Assembly (NCBI GenBank): GCA_016928605.1
Contig: JAFGKN010000517.1
Span: 1 to 5,725 of the forward strand
Length of the DNA stretch: 5,725 nucleotides
Direction: 5' to 3'
Source: Planctomycetota bacterium
GTDB taxonomy: Bacteria; Planctomycetota; UBA8108
Shown: positions 1 to 5,626 of the stretch, one piece after another
How positions within the stretch are numbered: the stretch's first letter is position 1
Layout of the letters: every line of letters starts with the position of its first letter
The notes under the pieces: generated by a model
Told to the model about the DNA's origin: nothing
Database searches by the model: none
Seen by the model: the letters and a program-made list of their open reading frames with translations, nothing else
Program-made: the position numbers and the translations under genes

Positions 1-149
1 GCCGTCACCGAGCAGGTGTTCACGATGAAGACGTCGGGCGCGGCGGAGGGAGCGACCTCCTCCCAGCCGAGCCGGAGGACATCCTCGCGGATGGCCTCGG
101 TCTCGAACTGGTTGATCTTGCAGCCCAGGGTGATGAAGGCGACTCGCAT
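1..149 (-). CDS. mtaB: MtaB-type tRNA methylthiotransferase, N-terminal fragment cut by the window edge
   Basis: Only the first 49 codons are present; the gene runs off the left edge. The translation begins MRVAFITLGCKINQFETEAI and reaches FIVNTCSVT at residues 41-49. This is the start of the methylthiotransferase N-terminal domain (UPF0004), in which Cys10 and Cys46 are two of the three cysteines that bind the auxiliary 4Fe-4S cluster. The form LGCKxNQxE is typical of MtaB. MiaB normally has GCQMNxxD and RimO has LGCPKN, so MtaB is the best subfamily call. In the family, these radical-SAM enzymes add a methylthio group to N6-threonylcarbamoyladenosine at position 37 of ANN-decoding tRNAs, in the cytoplasm. 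The ATG at 149 is chosen because family proteins begin just before the VAFxTLGC strand. The radical-SAM CxxxCxxC motif and TRAM domain would lie outside the window. Confidence 0.88.
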   Translation of the reverse strand, partial: MRVAFITLGCKINQFETEAIREDVLRLGWEEVAPSAAPDVFIVNTCSVT

Positions 150-151
150 GG

Positions 152-157
152 CCTCCT
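152..157 (-). promoter_or_regulatory. Ribosome binding site of mtaB, unusually close to the start
   Basis: The minus strand reads AGGAGGCCATG, a perfect Shine-Dalgarno with only two bases between it and the ATG. Usual spacing is about 5 to 9. The family alignment still favours this ATG, and I see no better-spaced in-frame start nearby. lptD in the same operon shows the same two-base distance from its GAGG core. Confidence 0.6.
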
Positions 158-185
158 GTGCGGCTCGCGGTGAGAGGACGACGCG

Positions 186-205
186 CTCCCTGCGGCTCCC
201 TGCGG
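186..205. repeat. Exact tandem 10-base duplication
   Basis: CTCCCTGCGG occurs twice back to back in the leader between the candidate mtaB promoter and the mtaB start. It would lie in the mRNA 5' untranslated region. No function is evident; it may be a simple slippage duplication. Confidence 0.8.
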
Positions 206-226
206 CCGGCGGGCGCGGATGGCGAG

Positions 227-254
227 ATGATAGCGGCGGGTGCCCTCGTGTCAC
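227..254 (-). promoter_or_regulatory. Candidate sigma-70-type promoter for mtaB
   Basis: On the minus strand, GTGACA (249-254) and TATCAT (227-232) each match the consensus hexamers at 5 of 6 positions and are separated by 16 bases. Transcription would start near 220, giving a leader of about 70 bases before mtaB. The -35 hexamer lies inside the copy of the coaD 3' end described separately. mtaB could therefore be transcribed both from lptD-coaD readthrough and from this site. This is a consensus match only. Confidence 0.4.
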
Positions 255-269
255 TCCCTTTTCGGCCGC
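243..269. repeat. Downstream copy of a 27-base direct repeat of the coaD 3' end
   Basis: This segment matches 309-335 at 25 of 27 positions at an offset of 66 bases; only 259 and 261 differ. Similarity fades within about 10 bases on the far side. It lies just downstream of the coaD stop codon and carries the candidate mtaB -35 hexamer. Confidence 0.8.
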
Positions 270-308
270 CGCGGCGTGCACCTCCGAGGCCGCAAGAGCT
301 CCGGAGCC

Positions 309-335
309 CCCTCGTGTCACTCCCCTCTCGGCCGC
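309..335. repeat. Repeat copy spanning the coaD stop codon
   Basis: This is the second member of the 27-base pair, offset 66 bases from 243-269. It covers the last codons of coaD (residues PRGE) and its TGA stop. An offset of exactly 22 codons fits a short tandem duplication of the gene's 3' end, after which the outer copy drifted. It could also mean that the present stop codon or tail is recent. The direction of duplication cannot be told from one sequence. Confidence 0.8.
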
Positions 336-853
336 TGCGCTGCGCCGGGGCGCGACCCGCCCGCACCCGGAAACCTCCGCCGCAGAGCGGCCTCCACCGC
401 CGGCGTCACGAAGGCCCCCAGCTCTCCGCCGCCCTCGGCGATCTGGCGCACGAGACGCGAGGAGATGAACGCCGCGTCGCTCGACGCCGGCAGGAGCAGC
501 GTGTCGACATCCGCCTTCGTCGAGCGCCGGTTCGACCACGCCATCGGCAGCTCGAAGGCGGCATCGCCGCTCGAGCGGACGGCCCTCACGATCCACAGCG
601 CCCCGATCTCCGCCGCGAGGGCCGCCGTGAGACCACCGAAGGCGCGGATCTCGACGTTCTCCAGATCGGCGGTCTCGCCGCGCAGCAGCTCGACCCGCTC
701 CTCGGCGCTGAAGCAGGAGACCTTCTCCGGGTTGGCGATCACGCCGACGCAGAGCCGGTCGAAGAGCCGCGCGGCTCGGCGGATGACATCGAGGTGCCCG
801 CGCGTGACGGGATCGAAGCTTCCGGGGAAGAGCGCGATGCGCTCCTGGCTCAC
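317..853 (-). CDS. coaD: Phosphopantetheine adenylyltransferase
   Basis: A 178-residue cytoplasmic enzyme of coenzyme A synthesis. The family transfers AMP from ATP to 4'-phosphopantetheine, giving dephospho-CoA and pyrophosphate. Residues 10-20 (PGSFDPVTRGH) form the nucleotidyltransferase signature with the TxGH motif at 17-20. EERVELL (51-57) and the block R90, R93, D97, E101 correspond to the family's RGLR and DFEYE positions. FISSRLVRQIA (129-139) matches the FISSSLVKE motif. The usual RGLR glycine is alanine here (RAVR), a mild departure. The protein is about 18 residues longer than the common 160, through a Gly/Pro/Arg-rich tail whose coding end is duplicated downstream. The start is GTG at 853, since the family begins only a few residues before the PGSFDP strand. 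It sits 12 bases after lptD and is surely co-transcribed with it. No deletion or frameshift is seen. Confidence 0.95.
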   Translation of the reverse strand: MSQERIALFPGSFDPVTRGHLDVIRRAARLFDRLCVGVIANPEKVSCFSAEERVELLRGETADLENVEIRAFGGLTAALAAEIGALWIVRAVRSSGDAAFELPMAWSNRRSTKADVDTLLLPASSDAAFISSRLVRQIAEGGGELGAFVTPAVEAALRRRFPGAGGSRPGAAQRPRGE

Positions 854-862
854 GGTCAGGGG

Positions 863-867
863 TCCTC
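863..867 (-). promoter_or_regulatory. Ribosome binding site of coaD overlapping the lptD stop
   Basis: The minus strand reads TGAGGACCCCTGACCGTG. The TGA stop of lptD supplies the first bases of the GAGGA Shine-Dalgarno, and nine bases separate it from the GTG start of coaD. This arrangement suggests translational coupling and decides the GTG start. Confidence 0.6.
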
Positions 868-3733
868 AGTAGTACGGCCGCCGCAGGAACCGCCCGACCA
901 TGTCGAGCGGCGCGAAGTTGACCGAGATCGAGTGGTTGTCATCTTCCCCCACGTCGAGCGTGTACTCAAGGAACAACGCGAAGCGGTGGAAGACGCGGAT
1001 CAGGGAGATGCTGTACTCGGAGTCGACCTCCTGGTCGATGTCCCGCGAGTAGTAGGCCTCGGACCGCCATTTCTCCCCGAAGTTCACGGACGCGAGGATG
1101 TAGATGAAGTGCGTGCTTCCCCTGGCATCGCCCGGCCGGCGGGTGAAGCGGTCGCCGACCGTCGTGGAGAGGACGTCGGGGAGCCAATCGACGCGCAGGG
1201 AGTTGTCGGCGATGTCGAACCGGAAGCCGTCGCTCGGGTCGACCGCCACCCAGGAGCGCAGCCGCAGGCTCTCCGCCGGGTAGATCGCGTGGTCGAAGAT
1301 GATGCGCGAGAGCGGCTCTCCGTCGTTGTCCCTCTCCTCGCGCGGGTAGAGGAAGAAGCTGACCTCGCTGTCGAGGATCGTCCGCGACTCGTACTCGAGG
1401 CTCTCGAAGAGCTCGCCGCGGCGCCAGTGGGGAGCGAACCCGCCCTCGACCTTCGTCTCGCGGCGGCGGATGAGGGCCTGGCGCAGCGAGAAGGCGACCG
1501 ACTCGGTGAGGTCGACGTTGTCGACATCGTCGACGACGTAGAGCTCCTCAGGCGCCATGTCGCTCGCGAAGAGGTTGAAGTAGGTCGCCTTCGGGATCAC
1601 GACATGCTTGAGCTTCCGGATCGAGAACCAGCGGTTCAGGAGCGAGTCTTCATCGATGTCGAAGCGGCCCGACCACTGCTGGCTGACCGTCACGCCGGCG
1701 CCGAAGGCGCCCCGGTCCGCGGCTCCGGCGGAGGGATCCACGACATCCTCGTAGCCCGTGTAGCGCAGGCTGGCGAACGGGCGGACGTCGATGTACGGAT
1801 CGAGATACCCCAGCGGGTAGGCCCACTCGCTGAGCGCGTCCACACGGCCATAGCGGTTCGACTCGAGCCCGAGCCCCTCGGCCGGCCGGCTCCGGAGGCT
1901 CGCGGCCTGCAGCGTCAAGTCGGTGTAGAGCCCCGTGGAGAAGACAGGCTGCTGGAGAAGCAGCAGCTTGGCCTCGGGGAGCCTCTCCACCTCGCTGCGG
2001 AAATCGTTGACGCGGTACTTGAAGAGCCCGGTCGCGGCCATGTTGTCGGTGAAATTGCGGCGGATGCTGACCAGGCTCTCCTGCTCCTTCTCCTGCTTGT
2101 AGATCGACTCGAAGTACTCGCGGAGGAAGTTCGCATCGGAGTACTCGGAGAACTCGACGTCGAGGATGCCCACCCAGGGAACCGCCTGGCGGTGGTAGAT
2201 CGATGCCCAGTAGCGATCCTCGTCGGGGAAGGGCAGCCCGGAGCGGTCCTCTCCATGGTCGCGGATGCGGAAGTACCGGCCTTCCCCGTAGTAGGTCCAC
2301 GAGGAGAGCTGGAGGGGCCAGGGATCCCAGCGCTTGGGATCGGTGCCGTACTCGCCCTTGGGCCCGTAGGCGAGGCCGCGGTCCGCGAAGTAGGTCGTCT
2401 CGAAGTCGAACCTCGACCGGCGGAAGAAGCTCTCGAGCGGCGGGACGAGCTCGAGGGGCAGCCGCTTGAGGAAGAAGTTGAGATTCCAGTCCGCCCCGGC
2501 GATGTGCCCGAACTTGGAGGAGTGGCCGATCTCCACCGCTCGCACGGGGAGAAAGTCATGCCAGCGCGTGTCCCAGCGCGAGATCGGCAGCGGGAGGACC
2601 CTCGTCCCCAGGATCTCGAAGCCGGCCTCTTCCAGGTCGATGGAGAAGCCCTTCACCTCGTCGTCGCCCTCCTCCTGACCGATCGCGACCGCGCTCGGGC
2701 CGCCGTCGCGCTTCTCCTTCTCTCCGGCGATCGGGGAGATGCGCGTGCGCTCCGCCGCGATGCTGTAATGGGGCACGCCGTAGTCGCAGGTCGTCACGCG
2801 GACGCCGCGGCAGTCGTAGCGCCGGAAGTCGCGGGTGAGCAGCTCGCGCGCGGTCACCACGAGCGGCATCGAGCCGATGTCGCCCTGGCGCGGATGGGGA
2901 GAGCTCCCGCGCAGATCCCGGAGCCGGACCGACTGGAGCATGTGGCTCATCCCGTCGATCGTGGACTCGAGGCGCGCATCCGTGATCCGGCAGATGAACG
3001 TGTCGTCGCGGTAGTGCTCGTAGAAGATCGAGCCGGCCTCGATCACCGTCCGCTCCCGCGGCAGCTCGACGTGGGTGTTGCCCTCGGCGAAGAAGTAGAA
3101 GAGGACATCCGGCGCCCCGTCCTCCTCCTCGGCATCTCCGGGGTCGTCCGGCTGCCCCGGCGCTCCGGCCTCCTCCTCGGCATCTCCGGGGTCGTCCGGC
3201 TGCCCCGGCGCCCCTTCCATCTCCTCGGGATCTCCGCGCTCCGCAGCCGGCTCCGGCTCCCCGCCCGCCGCGCGGCCCTCCCCTCCCTCCTGCGGCGTGC
3301 CTTCCTCGCCGGATCGGCTCCCCGGGAGCCCGCGCGCCGCGCCCGGAGCCACCAGGATCAACCGGTCGGCGCGGAGGATCAGCCTCCGCCTCCCGAACGT
3401 GTAGTCCCAGCGGACATCGCCGACGTAGACCCGAGACACGTCCTTCGAGCGCGTGTCGATGATCAGAGGTCTCCGGTCGGCGCGCGGCTCGTTGTCGAGG
3501 AGGTCCTGGAGGTCGACCTCCGGCGCGCCGGACGAGCGCGAGATCCCCTCCCTCTCCGCGGCCTTCTCCGATCCCGCGCCGCCGGAGGGCGCCCCGGCTC
3601 CCTGGACCGCCGCCCACCCCGCGGCGACCACAAGCGCGACCGAGAGGCCCCGGGCGGGCCCCGCGACGGCGGACCGGCCGCGGCCGATCCCCCCTTCTCC
3701 GGCGCCCCGGCCCCGCTCTGCGCTCTTCGGCAT
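866..3733 (-). CDS. lptD: LptD/OstA-family outer-membrane LPS assembly protein
   Basis: About 955 residues. In this family LptD is the outer-membrane barrel that, with LptE, inserts lipopolysaccharide at the cell surface. Order of parts, numbered from the ATG at 3733: basic N-terminus; hydrophobic signal core 29-48 ending GAGA; LptA-like beta-jellyroll pieces at about 101-130 and 210-257, split by a Glu/Gly/Pro-rich insert (about 131-208); TTCDYGVPHYS (314-324), the family's conserved cysteine region; then a beta-barrel rich in alternating aromatics, including HVVIPKATY (710-718) and a final aromatic C-terminus RRPYY. Only three cysteines remain (248, 308, 316), all before the barrel, so the paired barrel cysteines of E. 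coli LptD are absent. The start is uncertain. ATG 3733 has GAGGAG abutting it. ATG 3766 adds 11 residues and has only a distant GAGGGG. Starts further upstream would lie at or beyond the promoter. It is the first gene of the operon with coaD. No lptE is in the window. Confidence 0.87.
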   Translation of the reverse strand: MPKSAERGRGAGEGGIGRGRSAVAGPARGLSVALVVAAGWAAVQGAGAPSGGAGSEKAAEREGISRSSGAPEVDLQDLLDNEPRADRRPLIIDTRSKDVSRVYVGDVRWDYTFGRRRLILRADRLILVAPGAARGLPGSRSGEEGTPQEGGEGRAAGGEPEPAAERGDPEEMEGAPGQPDDPGDAEEEAGAPGQPDDPGDAEEEDGAPDVLFYFFAEGNTHVELPRERTVIEAGSIFYEHYRDDTFICRITDARLESTIDGMSHMLQSVRLRDLRGSSPHPRQGDIGSMPLVVTARELLTRDFRRYDCRGVRVTTCDYGVPHYSIAAERTRISPIAGEKEKRDGGPSAVAIGQEEGDDEVKGFSIDLEEAGFEILGTRVLPLPISRWDTRWHDFLPVRAVEIGHSSKFGHIAGADWNLNFFLKRLPLELVPPLESFFRRSRFDFETTYFADRGLAYGPKGEYGTDPKRWDPWPLQLSSWTYYGEGRYFRIRDHGEDRSGLPFPDEDRYWASIYHRQAVPWVGILDVEFSEYSDANFLREYFESIYKQEKEQESLVSIRRNFTDNMAATGLFKYRVNDFRSEVERLPEAKLLLLQQPVFSTGLYTDLTLQAASLRSRPAEGLGLESNRYGRVDALSEWAYPLGYLDPYIDVRPFASLRYTGYEDVVDPSAGAADRGAFGAGVTVSQQWSGRFDIDEDSLLNRWFSIRKLKHVVIPKATYFNLFASDMAPEELYVVDDVDNVDLTESVAFSLRQALIRRRETKVEGGFAPHWRRGELFESLEYESRTILDSEVSFFLYPREERDNDGEPLSRIIFDHAIYPAESLRLRSWVAVDPSDGFRFDIADNSLRVDWLPDVLSTTVGDRFTRRPGDARGSTHFIYILASVNFGEKWRSEAYYSRDIDQEVDSEYSISLIRVFHRFALFLEYTLDVGEDDNHSISVNFAPLDMVGRFLRRPYY
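3110..3214 (-). repeat. 48-base tandem repeat encoding an acidic 16-residue repeat in LptD
   Basis: Two adjacent units encode GAPGQPDDPGDAEEE followed by A or D, with a third partial unit GAP. In DNA, the stretch from about 3121 to 3163 recurs 48 bases away almost without change. It falls in the low-complexity loop between jellyroll strands of LptD, in frame. Near identity at synonymous sites suggests recent expansion by slippage or unequal recombination. The number of units could vary between strains. Confidence 0.9.
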
Positions 3734-3824
3734 CTCCTCAGCTTCTCGGCGCCGGACCCTTTCCATCGATCTGTCGAGACCCCTCGGCCGCGAAGGCGCG
3801 CGGCGCGGGGGGAACACCCCCGGG

Positions 3825-3852
3825 ATTATAGCCATCGAGACCGGAAGGAAAA
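3825..3852 (-). promoter_or_regulatory. Candidate promoter of the lptD-coaD operon
   Basis: The minus strand carries a perfect -10 hexamer, TATAAT, at 3825-3830. Sixteen bases upstream is TTTTCC (3847-3852), a weak -35 match of 3 out of 6. A TATAAT in so GC-rich a setting, pointing at lptD about 60 to 90 bases ahead, is a fair promoter candidate. It supports an lptD start at 3766 or 3733. Confidence 0.5.
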
Positions 3853-3895
3853 GGCGCCCCCGGCGAAAAGGCAGCGCCCTCCTCCGGGGCTTCTG

Positions 3896-3912
3896 GCAAA
3901 TGATTTGCATTT
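3896..3912. promoter_or_regulatory. Palindrome in the AT-richer patch, possible operator
   Basis: GCAAATGATTTGC (3896-3908) is a perfect inverted repeat of two 6-base arms around one base. A second overlapping inverted repeat, AAATG and CATTT around ATTTG, extends to 3912. It lies about 45 bases upstream of the candidate lptD -35 box and 160 bases upstream of the plus-strand gene. TTGCAT (3905-3910) and TATCGA (3927-3932), 16 bases apart, could be a poor plus-strand promoter (3 of 6 matches each). A regulator site shared by both divergent genes is possible but unproven. Confidence 0.3.
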
Positions 3913-4058
3913 CGGGTCGCGATGGATATCGATGCTGCCGCCGGCCTGCCCGATATGGGTCGGCGGCCCGATCGCCGGGGCGGCGGCCCGAGGTCGGCGC
4001 GGCCGGACTGGACCGGCGCCCGTCTCGAGAGATCCCCAAGCTCGCAAACGACTTAACC

Positions 4059-4062
4059 GAGG
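4059..4062 (+). promoter_or_regulatory. Ribosome binding site of the TPR/thioredoxin-like gene
   Basis: GAGG lies seven bases before the ATG at 4070. It fixes this start, which is also where a typical signal peptide begins, although the reading frame is open far upstream. Confidence 0.65.
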
Positions 4063-4069
4063 TACCGAC

Positions 4070-5626
4070 ATGCGCAAGGCACCCCCCCGAGGCGCGGCAC
4101 CCGCGCGGAGCCTGCCGGTGGCGCTCCTTCTGGCGCTCGCCTCATCTGGAGTCTGGATCCCGCACGCGGGCGCCCAGGATGCGGCCAAAACCAAGGACGA
4201 GGACGAGACCTGCAAGGAGATCTACGACCGGACGGTGGAGCTCAACGCCCGGATCCCCTCGGACTTCCGCGACGTGAGCGCGGCCGTCGCCCAGGAGATC
4301 GGGGAGGCGGTCGAGAGCGCGACCCAGGAATGCGTGAGATTCCTGAAGCTCTGCCCCGAGGCGGCCAAGGCTCCCGAGATGCACTTCTACCTGGCGAAGT
4401 TCCTCTCCCTGCTCAGCCGCCGGTTCGAGCACGCCCAGCGAGCCGCGATCCTCGAAGGAGACCAGCGGGCCTCGGATGCGCAGGTCCGGAGGCTCCAGGA
4501 AGCCCTGGCGAAGTACCACGGCACGATCGCCGCGGAGGCCGCCGCGGCGTACGAGACGCTGCCCGACTCGTCGGAGCTGCGTCCCGAGGCGCTCTACATG
4601 TGCGGCAGGGGGCAGTTCGACGCGCAGGACTTCGCGGCGGCGAGGACGTCCTTCGAGAAGCTCATCGCCCGGTACCCCGAGCACTCGAGCTACGCGCCCG
4701 CCGTCTCCTCCCTCGCTCGCACCTACCTGAACCTCGGGGAGTACGATCTCGGAATCGCCCTCGTCCAGGAGTCTCGCAAGAAGAAGTCGATCTACGACAG
4801 CCGCAGCTTCGCGTACCTCGGCGAGCAGCTCTGGAAGCTCTTCGAGGCGAAAGGAGACCTGCAGGGGATGCTCCAGACAGTCCAGGCTCACCGCACCCTC
4901 TACAGCCTCCGGCTGAAGAACCAGGATCTCGACTCGTTCCTGAAAGAGGACATGGAGCGCTACCTGATGTTCAACGGCTTCCGCCGGGGATATGTCCTCT
5001 TCGCGCTCGGCGACCTCCAGGCGGCCGCCGCCGCCTTCGAGGACCACATCAAGGACATGACCGCCATGGAGGCCGAGCTCCTCAAGCGCCAGAAGGGGCT
5101 GCCTCCCTACGGCGACATCTACCGCAAGCGCTCCATGGACTGCCTGCGCTTCGTCACCGAGCTGGCCGGCCAGCCGGCCCCCCGGGACTTCGATCTCGAG
5201 GGGCTCTGGGTGACGCCCCGCGAAGCATCGCTCGCCCGCTTGGCCGGCAAGGTCACCGCGCTCGTCTTCCGCAACGTGGGCGACGGGCGCTCCGCTCCGT
5301 TCGTCGAGTCAGTCTCCGCCCTCTGCGCCTCTCATCCCGACCTGGAGATGGTGACGATCTCCTACCTGAAGGGCGCCGGCAACGTCGTGAGGCTGATGGA
5401 TGAGATGCGCCGGGAGCTGGAGTCGCTCGGCTACGAGGGAGCCGCGGGCCTCGATCCCGACGCCGACAACAAGGGCCTTTTCCGGGCCTACATGGCCAAC
5501 GTCGGGAGCGCCAGCTTCATCGTGATCGACCGGCGGGGTCTGCTGCGGTGGTTCCAGCAGGATCCGCGCTCCGTCGACGTGAACCTGGCGAATGGGATCC
5601 TCCAGCGCGCTCTGAGCGAGAACTGA
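4070..5626 (+). CDS. Exported TPR protein with a C-terminal thioredoxin-like domain lacking catalytic cysteines
   Basis: 518 residues; no named family is recognised. Residues 1-35 form a signal peptide: basic start, hydrophobic LPVALLLALASSGVWI, and likely cleavage after AGA. The mature protein would act in the periplasm or cell envelope. Residues about 45-340 are mostly helical. Residues 170-235 look like paired TPR helices (EALYMCGRGQFDAQDFAAA, then SLARTYLNLGEYDLGIALVQ), and 305-330 gives another (GYVLFALGDLQAAAAAFEDH). Residues about 372-518 resemble a TlpA/AhpC-type domain: DFDLEGLW, LAGKVTALVF, an alpha helix, DLEMVTISY, and finally SFIVIDRRGLLRW. Where TlpA has WCxxC, this protein has NVGDGRSAPF (402-411), and the usual cis-proline before the IDxxG strand is replaced by GSAS. 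Redox catalysis by the normal mechanism is therefore unlikely; a binding or scaffold role is inferred. It is transcribed away from lptD as a lone gene. The export and TPR calls are firmer than the fold of the last domain. Confidence 0.85.
   Translation: MRKAPPRGAAPARSLPVALLLALASSGVWIPHAGAQDAAKTKDEDETCKEIYDRTVELNARIPSDFRDVSAAVAQEIGEAVESATQECVRFLKLCPEAAKAPEMHFYLAKFLSLLSRRFEHAQRAAILEGDQRASDAQVRRLQEALAKYHGTIAAEAAAAYETLPDSSELRPEALYMCGRGQFDAQDFAAARTSFEKLIARYPEHSSYAPAVSSLARTYLNLGEYDLGIALVQESRKKKSIYDSRSFAYLGEQLWKLFEAKGDLQGMLQTVQAHRTLYSLRLKNQDLDSFLKEDMERYLMFNGFRRGYVLFALGDLQAAAAAFEDHIKDMTAMEAELLKRQKGLPPYGDIYRKRSMDCLRFVTELAGQPAPRDFDLEGLWVTPREASLARLAGKVTALVFRNVGDGRSAPFVESVSALCASHPDLEMVTISYLKGAGNVVRLMDEMRRELESLGYEGAAGLDPDADNKGLFRAYMANVGSASFIVIDRRGLLRWFQQDPRSVDVNLANGILQRALSEN

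Larger units (their letters stand above)
3734..4069. other. Divergent intergenic region between lptD and the TPR/thioredoxin-like gene
   Basis: These 336 bases hold no supportable gene. The lptD reading frame stays open through them, but its translation is Arg/Pro-rich, resembles no LptD N-terminus, and contains the TATAAT promoter box within it. The half near lptD is GC-rich. A distinctly AT-richer patch lies at about 3891-3935, and the remainder up to the plus-strand ribosome binding site is again GC-rich. Confidence 0.7.

Noticed and set aside
298..307. The perfect 10-base palindrome GCTCCGGAGC just downstream of coaD
   Set aside because: It has no loop, so it is a poor hairpin, and no T-run follows on the minus strand. 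Short GC palindromes of this size are expected by chance here.
16..872. Plus-strand open frames across the mtaB and coaD region
   Set aside because: These are opposite-strand shadows of recognised genes, with low-complexity Arg/Ser/Pro composition typical of wrong frames in GC-rich DNA.
3767..4039. An extension of LptD by up to 91 residues to an ATG at 4039
   Set aside because: The added residues are Arg/Pro-rich and unlike any signal peptide, would bury the real one, and have no ribosome binding site. The TATAAT box at 3825-3830 lies inside them.
158..4069. An open plus-strand frame of 1304 codons running antisense to coaD and lptD and continuing in frame into the TPR gene, as if it were one 1822-residue protein
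   Set aside because: It lies in exact codon register with both minus-strand genes, so its stops would correspond only to sense codons TTA, CTA and TCA, which such GC-rich genes avoid. Its translation is Arg/Glu/Val-rich with no recognisable domain, while the minus strand encodes clear CoaD and LptD motifs.
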